From JBNKDD01 sp050288085 (GTDB lineage: Bacteria; Chloroflexota; Anaerolineae; Aggregatilineales; UBA3940): a stretch of 63,125 bases of DNA. The notes beneath the pieces were generated by a model that was given only the letters and a program-made list of their open reading frames with translations, searched no databases and was not told the origin of the DNA. Below are positions 17,982 to 26,427 of the stretch, piece by piece. Where the stretch lies: assembly GCA_050288085.1 (NCBI GenBank), contig JBNKDD010000003.1, positions 1-63,125 of the forward strand. Reading direction: 5' to 3'. Position 1 is the first letter of the stretch, and each line of letters opens with the position of its first letter. The translations under genes and the position numbers were made by a program.

Positions 17982-19430
17982 TTGAACCAGATCAAGATTG
18001 ATTTACAACGGACGGTTGGCGAGGTGAATCGCCATATCTTTGGCGGCTTTGCGGAACATCTAGGCCGCTGCATCTACGGGGGAATCTACGAACCGGGATC
18101 GGCTCTGGCCGATTCATCTGGCTACCGGGCTGATGTGCTTGAGGCAGTACGCCGGTTGGGATTTTCTATTATTCGCTATCCGGGCGGTAATTTCGCGTCG
18201 GGTTACCGGTGGCGGGATGGTGTTGGGCCAACTGCCGACCGCCCGTCGCGGATCGATCTGGCCTGGCACAGTACGGAGCCAAACACCTTTGGTACTAATG
18301 AGTTCATAGATTTCTGCCGCGTGGTTGGAGCAGAGCCGTACCTGGTCGTGAACTGCGGCGACGGCGATCTACGGGAGGCTCGTGATTGGGTCGAGTATTG
18401 CAACAGCACCACCGATTCGGCCCTGGTGAAACTGCGCCAGCAGCATGGCGTTGATGCTCCCCATAATGTCAAATACTGGAGTCTGGGGAACGAGGTTGAT
18501 GGCCCCTGGCAGATCGGTTACAAGACTCCGGCGGAATATGCCCGTACCGCGACGGAATTCGGTAAGGTGATGAAGTGGGTCGATCCTTCTATTAAGCTGG
18601 TTGCAGCAGCGACTTCGTTCTGGGAAGAAGGTTTTGTAGAGCGTGCCCAATTACTGCTGGAACAGGCCGGGGACCTGCTCGACTATATGGGGCTGCACTG
18701 GTATGTCGGGAATCGGGAAGATGACTTCGCCGCTTATATGGCGACCTCAGAACTGATCGAGGATCGGCTGACCGCTTACGAGGGTTTGATCCACGCCATG
18801 CGGTTGGAACGCGGCCTCAAACGCCCGGTGTATATCGCCGTTGATGAGTGGAACGTCTGGTATCGTACCTTTGGTAACAGTAACACATTGGAAGAAATCT
18901 ACAATCTTGAAGATGCGCTGGTGGTTGCCATGCATCTGAATGCCTTTATCCGGCATGCCCACTCGGTGAAAATGGCGAATATCGCGCAGATTGTTAATGT
19001 CATTGCGCCGATCTTCAACCGGTCTGATGGATTGGTGCTTCAAACGATCTTTTATCCCTTTGAGCTGTACAGCCGCACCTGCGGACCGGTGGCCCTGGAT
19101 GTCTACTGGCAGGGTGATACTTTCTCCGAGGGTGTCCGGTTGCTGGATGTAGTCGCTACCCTTGATCCGGCCCAGAAACAGCTTGTGCTTTACGTGATCA
19201 ACCGGAGCAAAGATGATAGTACACAGGCCGAAGTGATACTTGATGCGGGAAGTTTTTCCGGTCCGGCGCAGGCTCAGATCGTTAATGGACCGGATATCAA
19301 GGCTGAAAATACCTTTGATACCCCCGACCTGGTCAAGACCCACCAGATGAGTGTGCCTGCCGGTGGCAAAACGCTCACGTATGAATTTGAGCCGCATTCA
19401 GTGACTAGCCTGATCTGTCCACTTGAATAA
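17982..19430 (+). CDS. Alpha-L-arabinofuranosidase, glycoside hydrolase family 51
   Basis: This 482-residue retaining glycosidase should remove terminal arabinofuranose from arabinan or arabinoxylan fragments. The (beta/alpha)8 barrel shows IFGGFAEHLGRCIYGGIYEPG at residues 19-39, RYPGGNFASGYRWRDG, YWSLGNEVDGPWQ with the acid/base E171, and VDEWNVWYR with the nucleophile E289. The C-terminal beta-domain ends HSVTSLICPLE. No signal peptide is present, so it acts inside the cell on imported oligosaccharides. Translation appears to start at TTG 17982 with AAGAAGGGA eight bases upstream, and no better ATG exists before the conserved N-terminal block. No transporter genes are adjacent. Confidence 0.93.
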   Translation: MNQIKIDLQRTVGEVNRHIFGGFAEHLGRCIYGGIYEPGSALADSSGYRADVLEAVRRLGFSIIRYPGGNFASGYRWRDGVGPTADRPSRIDLAWHSTEPNTFGTNEFIDFCRVVGAEPYLVVNCGDGDLREARDWVEYCNSTTDSALVKLRQQHGVDAPHNVKYWSLGNEVDGPWQIGYKTPAEYARTATEFGKVMKWVDPSIKLVAAATSFWEEGFVERAQLLLEQAGDLLDYMGLHWYVGNREDDFAAYMATSELIEDRLTAYEGLIHAMRLERGLKRPVYIAVDEWNVWYRTFGNSNTLEEIYNLEDALVVAMHLNAFIRHAHSVKMANIAQIVNVIAPIFNRSDGLVLQTIFYPFELYSRTCGPVALDVYWQGDTFSEGVRLLDVVATLDPAQKQLVLYVINRSKDDSTQAEVILDAGSFSGPAQAQIVNGPDIKAENTFDTPDLVKTHQMSVPAGGKTLTYEFEPHSVTSLICPLE

Positions 19431-19445
19431 GTGTGTTAATGTCCG

Positions 19446-19474
19446 GGGGCGTGGCAATGATTCTGTCGCGCCCC
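19446..19474. repeat. GC-rich palindrome after GH51 gene (REP-like)
   Basis: GGGGCG at 19446-19451 pairs with CGCCCC at 19469-19474, followed by TACGG. It has a poor T tract. It shares the arrangement 'G-rich arm, C-rich arm, CCCTAC' with the palindrome at 24900-24919, suggesting a dispersed intergenic repeat family. Confidence 0.35.
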
Positions 19475-19637
19475 TACGGATTATTCTGTAGATTAAAGCG
19501 CTTTCTTCCGCGTAAATACGAATTTCCTCCTGAACGACCCCCTCAAAATAACATAAATAACCCCTTCGGGTACTGGTCTTAATACACCCTAACCCCCTAC
19601 AATGACAGCATAACTTTTCAAATGGAGGAAAGAAATC

Positions 19638-21011
19638 ATGAAAAGGAAGAAATCACGTTTTTTGCGATACTTTTCGCTGTCCATGCTCGTTGTCGGGCTG
19701 GTCATGTTGTTCCCCACCCTGGTCTTCGCGCAGGATGATCTGCCGACGGTGACCGATCTAGCCAAGTCGATCAATACCATGTGGGTGTTGATCGCAGGAT
19801 TCCTGGTGTTCTTCATGCAGGCCGGTTTCGGTTTCTTGGAAGCCGGGTTCGTGCGTTCCAAGAATGTGGTCAATATCATGGCCGAGAACTTCCTGGATAC
19901 CACGATGACCACCATTGGTTTCTGGGCTGCCGGGTTTGGTATCATGTTCGGGGCAGGCAATGGTATATTCGGTACGGAATGGTTCTTCTTAACCGGGCTG
20001 CCTGAAGAATTGAACGGCCTGCCGCCTCTTGCGTTCTTCTTCTTTCAATTCGCATTCTCAGCTGCTGCTTCAACCATCGCCTCCGGTCTGATGGCTGAAC
20101 GAACCGACTTCAAGGCAGACCTGATCTACAGCTTCATTGTTGGTCTATTGATTTACCCCGTTGTCGGCCACTGGATCTGGAGTGGTGACGGCTGGTTAGC
20201 CAACCTGGGTTTCATGGACTTCGCCGGTTCGACGGTCGTCCACCTGGTCGGTGCGCTGGTTGGTCTGGCGGGTACGCTGGTACTCGGCAAGCGGGCTGAT
20301 AAAGAATTCGGTCAGACTATTCGTGGTCACAATATTCCATTGGCTGCCATCGGTACGTTTGTCCTGTGGCTGGGCTGGTTCGGCTTTAATCCTGGCAGTA
20401 CGCTCGGCGCGACCGATGCCAATGCTATTGCCCTGATCGTTCTCAATACTGACTTTGCAGCCACTACCGGCGCGATTATAGCGATTTTCCTGTCCTATGC
20501 TTACACCGGCAAATGGGATGTTGGTATGGCCTTTAACGGTTCGCTGGGTGGCCTGGTGGCGATTACGGCTCCGTGTGCCTTTGTCACCCCGGCAGTTGCC
20601 CTGCTGATCGGTGTCGGCGCTGGCGTAATCACTTACTACGGCGTTGTAATGATGGAAGCCCTCAAGATCGATGACCCGGTCGGCGCGTTCCCGGTACATG
20701 GTCTCAACGGTATCTTCGGAACCCTGTGCAATGGTCTGTTCGCACTTGAGGTTGGCCTGTTCTACGGCGGTGGGTTCACCCAACTTGGTGTCCAGGCGCT
20801 TGGTGTGCTGTCTGCTATTGCCTTCGTCTTCCCCGTATCATACGTTATGTTCTTAGGCATCAAGACCTTCTTCGGCCTGCGGGTTACCCCGGAGATCGAA
20901 GCAGAAGGTATCGATATTTTCTACCATGGTATGGCTTCGTACCCAGAATTCACGAATGAAGATGTTGAAGTTGCTGGTGGGTTACTCCCAGAGGGGGCAG
21001 CAGCTGACTAA
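19638..21011 (+). CDS. amt: Ammonium transporter (Amt/MEP/Rh family)
   Basis: This 457-residue membrane channel imports ammonium. An N-terminal signal-like segment (residues about 10-30, ending VFAQD) precedes eleven membrane helices, as in AmtB. NTMWVLIAGFLVFFMQAGFGFLEAG is the first helix. FAGSTVVHLVGALVG and FPVHGLNGIFGTLCNGL carry the two pore histidines, and LWLGWFGFNPGSTL is the family signature region. AATGGAGGAAAGAAATC supplies the ribosome-binding site. No glnK/PII gene is adjacent, unlike the usual pair. The GltBD genes about 32 kb away would use the imported nitrogen. Confidence 0.95.
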   Translation: MKRKKSRFLRYFSLSMLVVGLVMLFPTLVFAQDDLPTVTDLAKSINTMWVLIAGFLVFFMQAGFGFLEAGFVRSKNVVNIMAENFLDTTMTTIGFWAAGFGIMFGAGNGIFGTEWFFLTGLPEELNGLPPLAFFFFQFAFSAAASTIASGLMAERTDFKADLIYSFIVGLLIYPVVGHWIWSGDGWLANLGFMDFAGSTVVHLVGALVGLAGTLVLGKRADKEFGQTIRGHNIPLAAIGTFVLWLGWFGFNPGSTLGATDANAIALIVLNTDFAATTGAIIAIFLSYAYTGKWDVGMAFNGSLGGLVAITAPCAFVTPAVALLIGVGAGVITYYGVVMMEALKIDDPVGAFPVHGLNGIFGTLCNGLFALEVGLFYGGGFTQLGVQALGVLSAIAFVFPVSYVMFLGIKTFFGLRVTPEIEAEGIDIFYHGMASYPEFTNEDVEVAGGLLPEGAAAD

Positions 21012-21057
21012 TTAAGGTAAACGCAGAAATATAACTTTCTGTTTTTACTTTAGTAGG

Positions 21058-21095
21058 GGAGGCAATCCCAGGGAGAAATCCCCAGGATTGCCTCC
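21058..21095. repeat. Strong hairpin downstream of amt
   Basis: GGAGGCAATCC (21058-21068) and GGATTGCCTCC (21085-21095) form a perfect 11-bp stem with a 16-base loop. There is no T run, so it may protect or process the amt mRNA rather than terminate it. Confidence 0.5.
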
Positions 21096-21121
21096 GGTAA
21101 AGGAACTTAATTGTACGGGAA

Positions 21122-21162
21122 AAAGCGGGTCACGACAAAAAGTTTTGGCCCGCTTTATTGTC
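21122..21162 (+). terminator. Intrinsic terminator of amt
   Basis: AAAGCGGGTC (21122-21131) pairs with GGCCCGCTTT (21147-21156), including one G-T pair, and is followed by ATTGTC. It lies about 110 bases after the amt stop and before the next gene. Confidence 0.6.
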
Positions 21163-21220
21163 TAGCTGTGGTAGATGGTATTTCTTTTAGTCACTGAGTA
21201 GAATACGGAGAAGCGGTTCG

Positions 21221-23551
21221 GTGGATTACAATCATAACCAATCACACGACAATCAAGGAGCATCACTCTATGGAGTTGAACCAGAATGGCTCCTCTATGA
21301 TGGAGAAGATAGTTTGCCTCCTAACCGGCTGTTAGATGCCCTGGATAGTCTGAATCAGATCAGCACGACGATCAACCGGATCGGGCAGGATGATTCGACT
21401 AACATCGAAGATACTTTGCACCTGATTGTTGAGGGCGCGATCAAGGTGGTTCCTGAGACTTCCGCCGTTGTTTTTACCTACGACCTGGAACAGGATAAGT
21501 TCCGGCATGAATCACGTGTCTCTGCCGGTGAAGATATATCCCTTGTACTCTGGGATGAACCTCGTCCAAATGGCATGGGCCGCCGGGCGATCAGGGATCG
21601 GCGGCGGGTGCTTTCCTACGAAGAAGCCGATCTGGATATCCACCCGGTCAAGATTGATGCGGGCGCAAAAGTTGTCGCCTGCTTTCCACTGATTGTTGCC
21701 GATCAGATCGTGGGGGCGTTATATGTCTACCTGCACGAGAAACGGGAGTTCGGCCAGCTAGAACTGCGGATGTTGGACAACTTTGTCAACCAGGCAGCGA
21801 TGGCGATCTACCATACTCACCGGGTATCCAGCGTGCAGCGCGATCTCCTCCGTAAAGAAGAAGAATTAGCACGACTGCACCGCGCCGGGCTGCTGATCTC
21901 ATCACGACCTCGCCTGGAAGATACGTTGGAGGCCATTATCCAGATGGCGCTGGAAGTCACAAGTGCCCAATATGGTATCTTCCGGTTGGTAGATAAAACG
22001 GGAACATTGCTAGTAACACAGGCAATTTCCGGGAAATATGTCAGTACACCCTTGATGGAGAGTCTTCGAATTGATGAAGTGAGCATCATGGCCTGGGTTG
22101 CGAAGCACCGCCGCCCGGTATTGATCTCCGATCTGAGAGAAGAACCCTGGGCCAGCATGTACTATCCGTTGGATCCGGCACTTGAGATGCGATCCGAACT
22201 GGCTGTCCCCCTGATCGGGGCCAGCGGTCGGCTGGAAGGTATCTTGAATCTTGAAAGCCCTCACGTCGGCGCTTTCACGGAGCAGGACAGCCACCTGCTG
22301 CAATCTCTGACTACTCAAGCGGTAATCGCTATCCAGGAGGCCCGGTTGATAGATGCCCTACGAGAAGTGTCCGAGTTATTGCTAACTCAACCTTATAAGC
22401 AGGTATTGGTGCACCTGGCGGATCTGGCTTGTGATTTGCTCAATGCTTCTGCCAGTGCAATCTGGATGTTGGATCATGATACACTGGTCTTAAAAGCTGC
22501 CAGCGGTGGCTATGATCGTGACAAGTATATTCCCCTGGGAAACAGCCTGATCGGGCAGGCGATCTTACAGCGAAAGTCAATTATCTCTCATGATGTGCGC
22601 ACCGATCCCTCCTTCCACCGGCCCGACCTGGCCGCTGCCCAGGGATGGACACGGGCATTGGTAGTTCCTTTATTGGCCGGGGACGATCAGGAGCCAATCG
22701 GCGCATTTAGTGTTTACAGTGTTGAGGATAGTCCGGGCCGGTTGGCAGAATCGGAATGGGATAAGAAGGTGCTGACCATCCTCTCGCATTATGTGGCGCT
22801 GGCTGCTCACAATGCGACCCGCCAAAAGGCACTGCGTGAAGCGCAAAATCAACGAACGGTGGCCGAGACATTCGCCGCTTTGGGCGATATCGCCGCCAAT
22901 TTGCTTCACCAGCTTAACAACAAGGTTGGAACTATCCCGGTACGAGTCCAGGGGATTCAGGATAAATGCTCGGATACCCTGGAGACAGAACCTTACCTTG
23001 CCAGTAATCTGATCGAGATTGAAAAAAGCGCCAGTGATGCAATGTCTGCCGTGCGTGAAAGCTTATCGCTGCTGCACCCGATTCACCTGATTCCGGTGAC
23101 GGTTGCCTCCTGCATCGCTGAAGCGATTGCTACTGTTGACTTCCCGGAAGCGATCCATGTCAAGATGGAAGGGCTGGATGACCTGCCCCCGGTAGTGGCC
23201 GGGAAGCAAGGGCTGACGATGGTGTTTACAAACCTGATTGACAATGCGGTCAGCGCAATGGGCGATCAGGGAAAGATCACCATTCAGGGAAGTGTACGGG
23301 GCAACCGGGTCAATATTACCGTCAGCGATACTGGGCCGGGCATCCCATTAGAACTTCAGAACAGCATTTTTGAGTTTAACTTTTCACGGCAGGAGACAAA
23401 GCACGCGGGGAAACTAGGATTTGGTTTGTGGTGGGTCAAGACCTTGATGGCTCGACTCGGTGGATCGGTATCGGTTGAGAGCGATGGGCAAGAGGGCACG
23501 ACGTTCATTCTCAGCCTTCCTCGCGTTGAAGAGGTTGATCATAATGAGTAG
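21221..23551 (+). CDS. Triple-GAF sensor histidine kinase, cytoplasmic
   Basis: This 776-residue soluble kinase uses a GTG start, with GGAGAAGC upstream. GAF domains span about 45-195 (ending NQAAMAIYHTHRV), about 225-375 (ending TTQAVIAIQEARL) and about 380-530 (ending YVALAAHNATRQ). The histidine region reads ALGDIAANLLHQLNNKVGTI near residue 560, an HxLNN-type phosphoacceptor rather than HELRTP. The HATPase follows, with NLIDNAVSAMG, DTGPGIPLE and KLGFGLWWVK. The lack of membrane segments suggests an intracellular ligand or redox signal. It overlaps the start of the LuxR-type regulator (ATG at 23544 inside its 3' end), so the two are a coupled two-component pair. Confidence 0.92.
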   Translation: MDYNHNQSHDNQGASLYGVEPEWLLYDGEDSLPPNRLLDALDSLNQISTTINRIGQDDSTNIEDTLHLIVEGAIKVVPETSAVVFTYDLEQDKFRHESRVSAGEDISLVLWDEPRPNGMGRRAIRDRRRVLSYEEADLDIHPVKIDAGAKVVACFPLIVADQIVGALYVYLHEKREFGQLELRMLDNFVNQAAMAIYHTHRVSSVQRDLLRKEEELARLHRAGLLISSRPRLEDTLEAIIQMALEVTSAQYGIFRLVDKTGTLLVTQAISGKYVSTPLMESLRIDEVSIMAWVAKHRRPVLISDLREEPWASMYYPLDPALEMRSELAVPLIGASGRLEGILNLESPHVGAFTEQDSHLLQSLTTQAVIAIQEARLIDALREVSELLLTQPYKQVLVHLADLACDLLNASASAIWMLDHDTLVLKAASGGYDRDKYIPLGNSLIGQAILQRKSIISHDVRTDPSFHRPDLAAAQGWTRALVVPLLAGDDQEPIGAFSVYSVEDSPGRLAESEWDKKVLTILSHYVALAAHNATRQKALREAQNQRTVAETFAALGDIAANLLHQLNNKVGTIPVRVQGIQDKCSDTLETEPYLASNLIEIEKSASDAMSAVRESLSLLHPIHLIPVTVASCIAEAIATVDFPEAIHVKMEGLDDLPPVVAGKQGLTMVFTNLIDNAVSAMGDQGKITIQGSVRGNRVNITVSDTGPGIPLELQNSIFEFNFSRQETKHAGKLGFGLWWVKTLMARLGGSVSVESDGQEGTTFILSLPRVEEVDHNE

Positions 23552-24638
23552 CCCACGTGCGTTGGTTGTCGAAGATGATCCTTCCTGGCAACAAATATTA
23601 AGCGAAATCCTGGCTGACTCCGGGCTGACGGTTGATATTGCTGATAACCTGGAAGATGCGATCACCTACCTGCGGGAGAACCCGCATCGGGTGGCGGTGG
23701 TCGATCTCTCCCTGGGAGGGATTGATCACCGTAACAAAGATGGTGTCAGCGTGCTGGATGCTATCAGGCAGTACGATCCCGGCTGTGTCGCCATTATGCT
23801 GACCGGCTATGCGACTGTCGAGATCGCTGTCAGTGCTCTGACCGAGCATGGCGCATTTACCTGCCTGCGGAAAGAGATGTTCAACCGCTCAGAATTTCGT
23901 GAATTGATTCAACGGGCATTAGCAGAGGCTTCCCCGGCTGGTAAAACCTCACCGGGGGTAGAGGTTGAGGCGGAGCCAACCGATATTGAGCTAAAAAAAA
24001 CTGATGAGCCTGATCAGGATGCGCCCGGTATCGCATTGGTGGTAGATGATGATGCGGGCTGGCGGAGTATCCTCTCAGAACTGCTGGAGGAAGTCGGTTA
24101 CGAGGTTCGGGCCTGTAACGGGTTTGCGGATGCACTTGGCTATCTGGGGCGAGACCGGCTCAGTCTGGCGGTGGTCGATCTGTCGTTGTCCGGGGAGATG
24201 ATACCCAGCCACACGTTTGCCTCAGATCGCACCCATGATGGATACCGGGTGCTGGCCTATACCCGTGCCAACAGCATCCCGACGATTATGGTCAGCGGGA
24301 TTGCTACGCCTGACGAGATCGAGCATGTTTACTCGGAATACAGTATCTTTGCCAGTCTGCAAAAGCAGACTTTTGATCGCAAGACTTTCTTCAATACGGT
24401 GCAAGAAGCCCAAGATGCCAGCAATCTACAGGGGGAGTTTGCCGATTTGACCTCCCGCGAGCAGCAGGTCTTAGGGCTGCTGATCCAGGGATTGACCAAC
24501 AAAGATATTGCTGACACGCTTTACATTTCGACCAATACGGTTAAGCGTCACCTCAAATCTATCTTTGTCAAGCTGGAGGTCAACACCCGTGCGGCGGCGG
24601 TTGCCAAAGCAGTGAATGCCAATTTTTCAGCGGGATGA
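23544..24638 (+). CDS. Double-receiver LuxR/NarL-type response regulator
   Basis: This 364-residue regulator has two receiver domains. REC1 (residues 5-125) has VVEDDPSW and phosphoacceptor D54 in VVDLSLGG. REC2 (about 168-300) has LVVDDDAGW and Asp in VVDLSLSG. An acidic linker joins them. The C-terminal LuxR helix-turn-helix is LTSREQQVLGLLIQGLTNKDIADTLYISTNTVKRHL. In both receivers the usual Lys after strand five is in an unusual context (LRKEMF, LQKQTF) rather than KPF. The start ATG lies in the end of the kinase gene, matching cognate partners. Two receivers in one regulator may integrate two phosphate inputs. Confidence 0.9.
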   Translation: MSSPRALVVEDDPSWQQILSEILADSGLTVDIADNLEDAITYLRENPHRVAVVDLSLGGIDHRNKDGVSVLDAIRQYDPGCVAIMLTGYATVEIAVSALTEHGAFTCLRKEMFNRSEFRELIQRALAEASPAGKTSPGVEVEAEPTDIELKKTDEPDQDAPGIALVVDDDAGWRSILSELLEEVGYEVRACNGFADALGYLGRDRLSLAVVDLSLSGEMIPSHTFASDRTHDGYRVLAYTRANSIPTIMVSGIATPDEIEHVYSEYSIFASLQKQTFDRKTFFNTVQEAQDASNLQGEFADLTSREQQVLGLLIQGLTNKDIADTLYISTNTVKRHLKSIFVKLEVNTRAAAVAKAVNANFSAG

Positions 24639-24642
24639 AAGG

Positions 24643-24876
24643 CTACTCCTCGCGCTTCAGAGCGCGGTTTAGGGCCGATAACAATCGCTGTGCATTGGCA
24701 GGCGACCGAAGTAGATAAGCTGTTTCGACCAGACTGGACAGTTCATCCGCCGCTATCAGGGCGACATCTTCCTTACCTCGCCGTCGGATAATGACGATCT
24801 CGCGGTTTTCGGTAGTTTCGTCTAGCAGCTTTGCCAGGTTAGCACGAGCCTTAGTGTAGGACACTTCGAGCATCAT
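24643..24876 (-). CDS. YefM/Phd-family antitoxin, without a recognisable toxin
   Basis: This 77-residue protein has the Phd/YefM fold: VSYTKARANLAKLLDETTENREIVIIRRRGKEDVALIAADELSSL. It has the N-terminal dimer/DNA-binding part with the conserved 'ARANL' helix and the R-G-K-x-x-ALI strand, then a flexible C-terminus that would wrap a YoeB-type toxin. No toxin gene follows: the next sequence on this strand is antisense to the LuxR regulator. AGGAG lies about seven bases before the first ATG. It is the gene immediately after homoisocitrate dehydrogenase on the same strand, separated by a 20-base palindrome, so it may be an independent unit or a tail of the lysine operon. Confidence 0.82.
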   Translation of the reverse strand: MMLEVSYTKARANLAKLLDETTENREIVIIRRRGKEDVALIAADELSSLVETAYLLRSPANAQRLLSALNRALKREE

Positions 24877-24899
24877 AAGAATCTCCTCCCTTTTTGAAA

Positions 24900-24919
24900 G
24901 GACACAGCATGCTGTGTCC
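24900..24919. repeat. Perfect 20-base palindrome between hicdh and yefM-like gene
   Basis: GGACACAGCATGCTGTGTCC is a perfect inverted repeat immediately after the homoisocitrate dehydrogenase stop. On the minus strand it is followed by TTTC, a poor terminator. It could end or process the lysine operon mRNA, and ends in the same CCCTAC as the palindrome after the GH51 gene. Confidence 0.55.
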
Positions 24920-25912
24920 CTACTGAACTTTGCTCAATACCGCCGAAATAATCGCTGAGGTGCTGTTCAGGTTGACGTCACCCGCCAGGGTGGCGTGTAC
25001 GGCCTGCTCGATGGCCAGGGCGGCGGCCTCGTTTCCCCAGACATGACGGGCTAATAGCGCCCCGCTCAGGATGGCCGCTATCGGATTGGCGATTCCCTGC
25101 CCGGCGATATCGGGTGCGGAACCATGCACCGGCTCGGCGACGGCTACGCCATCTCCCCAATTCAACGAAGGAGCCAGCCCCAACCCACCGCCCCAATGAG
25201 CAGCCGCATCGGATAGGATATCACCAAACAGATTGGTGGTCACAACGACATCAAAGGTTGTCGGCTCCCCGACCATCTTGAGCGCGGCAACATCGACCAG
25301 GAGTTCGGCGATCTCGATCCCAAATCCGTTTTGACGATACTCATCGGCTACCTCTCGAACGGTATCACGGAATAAGCCGTCGGTCAGGGGTAGGACATTG
25401 GCCTTATGGACGATCGTCAGATGTTTGCGTCCAGCAGCCTGGGCCAACGACAGCGCCCGATTCGCGATGCGGTGCGACGCCGAACGGGTAATCACCCGCT
25501 CGGCGATGGCTGTATCACCTTCTCGGCGTTCACGACCGCTGTACAATCCCTCGGTGTTCTCCCGGACGATGATCATGTTCACATCGGCACGGGGCGAGAC
25601 GGTCGGCCAGCTTATAACCGGTCGGATATTGGCGTACAAATCAAGGGCCTGCCGCATGGTGATGATCGCACTCCGGTAGCCCTCCACCTTATGGAGCGGT
25701 GAAGACACCGCCCCAAATAGTGCAGCCCCGCATTCTTGGATGGCGGCTAATGTCGCGTCAGGCACTGAGACTCCATGCTTCAAAAAACATTCCCAACCGG
25801 CCTCAGCCTCGACCGTTTCCAGATCGGGGATGACGGCCTGTAGAACTTCGACGGCGGCGGGGATGACTTCCTGCCCAATTCCATCGCCGGGAATGACACA
25901 TAACTTCGGCAT
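24920..25912 (-). CDS. hicdh: Homoisocitrate dehydrogenase
   Basis: This 330-residue member of the isocitrate/isopropylmalate dehydrogenase family should oxidise and decarboxylate homoisocitrate to 2-oxoadipate with NAD. VIPGDGIGQEVIPAA is the N-terminal start. KVEGYRSAIITMRQALDLYANIRPV holds the substrate-specificity loop and the Arg pair, IIVRENTEGLYSG is a conserved block, and TNLFGDILSDAAAHWGGGLG holds the metal-binding Asp residues. AEPVHGSAPDIAGQGIANP completes the signature. Family assignment alone cannot separate it from isopropylmalate or isocitrate dehydrogenase; position as the last gene of the LysW operon decides it. It starts 3 bases after the small homoaconitase subunit. Confidence 0.9.
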   Translation of the reverse strand: MPKLCVIPGDGIGQEVIPAAVEVLQAVIPDLETVEAEAGWECFLKHGVSVPDATLAAIQECGAALFGAVSSPLHKVEGYRSAIITMRQALDLYANIRPVISWPTVSPRADVNMIIVRENTEGLYSGRERREGDTAIAERVITRSASHRIANRALSLAQAAGRKHLTIVHKANVLPLTDGLFRDTVREVADEYRQNGFGIEIAELLVDVAALKMVGEPTTFDVVVTTNLFGDILSDAAAHWGGGLGLAPSLNWGDGVAVAEPVHGSAPDIAGQGIANPIAAILSGALLARHVWGNEAAALAIEQAVHATLAGDVNLNSTSAIISAVLSKVQ

Positions 25913-25915
25913 CGG

Positions 25916-26416
25916 TTAGCCCTCACCCTCACCGGGAAAATGTCCATGCTGGCGCACATAAGCGACAATCCCGCCTGCGTCGACGATCTCGCGGGCGAAA
26001 TCGGGGAGCGATGGCAGGTCGAATACCTGATCCCCGGTGCTGATTTGCCCGGCTTCGAGATCGAGTGTAACTTCCTGCCCGTCCTCAATCGCGTCTACGA
26101 CTTCCGGGGCCACGAAGATCGGGATTCCCAGATTGACCGCATTCCGATAGAAAATACGGGCAAAACTGCGGGCGATGATCGCGCCGGTCTCACGTCGTTT
26201 GAGAGCCAGTGGAGCATATTCACGAGAAGAGCCACAGCCGAAATTATCTTCTGCGATGATCACATCACCCGGCTGGGCGTTCTTGGCGAATTCAGGCCGG
26301 GCTTCGATAAAAGCCGCATCGCCTACGTCAGCGTCAGGGCGCATATAAGGGGCATAACGGCCCGGTACGATCTGGTCGGTATCTACGTCTGATCCAAACT
26401 TCCATACTCTGGTCAT
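25916..26416 (-). CDS. lysU: Homoaconitase small subunit
   Basis: This 166-residue swivel-domain subunit is of the LeuD/LysU type. With the large subunit next door it isomerises homocitrate to homoisocitrate in the alpha-aminoadipate pathway. GSDVDTDQIVPGRY at residues 8-21 and IIAEDNFGCGSSREYAPLALK near residues 53-73 are the family signatures. The YAPLALK tail differs slightly from the usual HAP form. AGGAG lies nine bases before the ATG. The 12-base gap to lysT and 3-base gap to the dehydrogenase gene show a tight operon. The only alternative is isopropylmalate isomerase small subunit, which context argues against. Confidence 0.88.
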   Translation of the reverse strand: MTRVWKFGSDVDTDQIVPGRYAPYMRPDADVGDAAFIEARPEFAKNAQPGDVIIAEDNFGCGSSREYAPLALKRRETGAIIARSFARIFYRNAVNLGIPIFVAPEVVDAIEDGQEVTLDLEAGQISTGDQVFDLPSLPDFAREIVDAGGIVAYVRQHGHFPGEGEG

Positions 26417-26427
26417 GGCAGGTTCTC

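Noticed and set aside
18747..19397. 216-residue minus-strand ORF inside the GH51 gene
   Set aside because: It is antisense to the catalytic barrel, which carries both conserved Glu residues on the plus strand.
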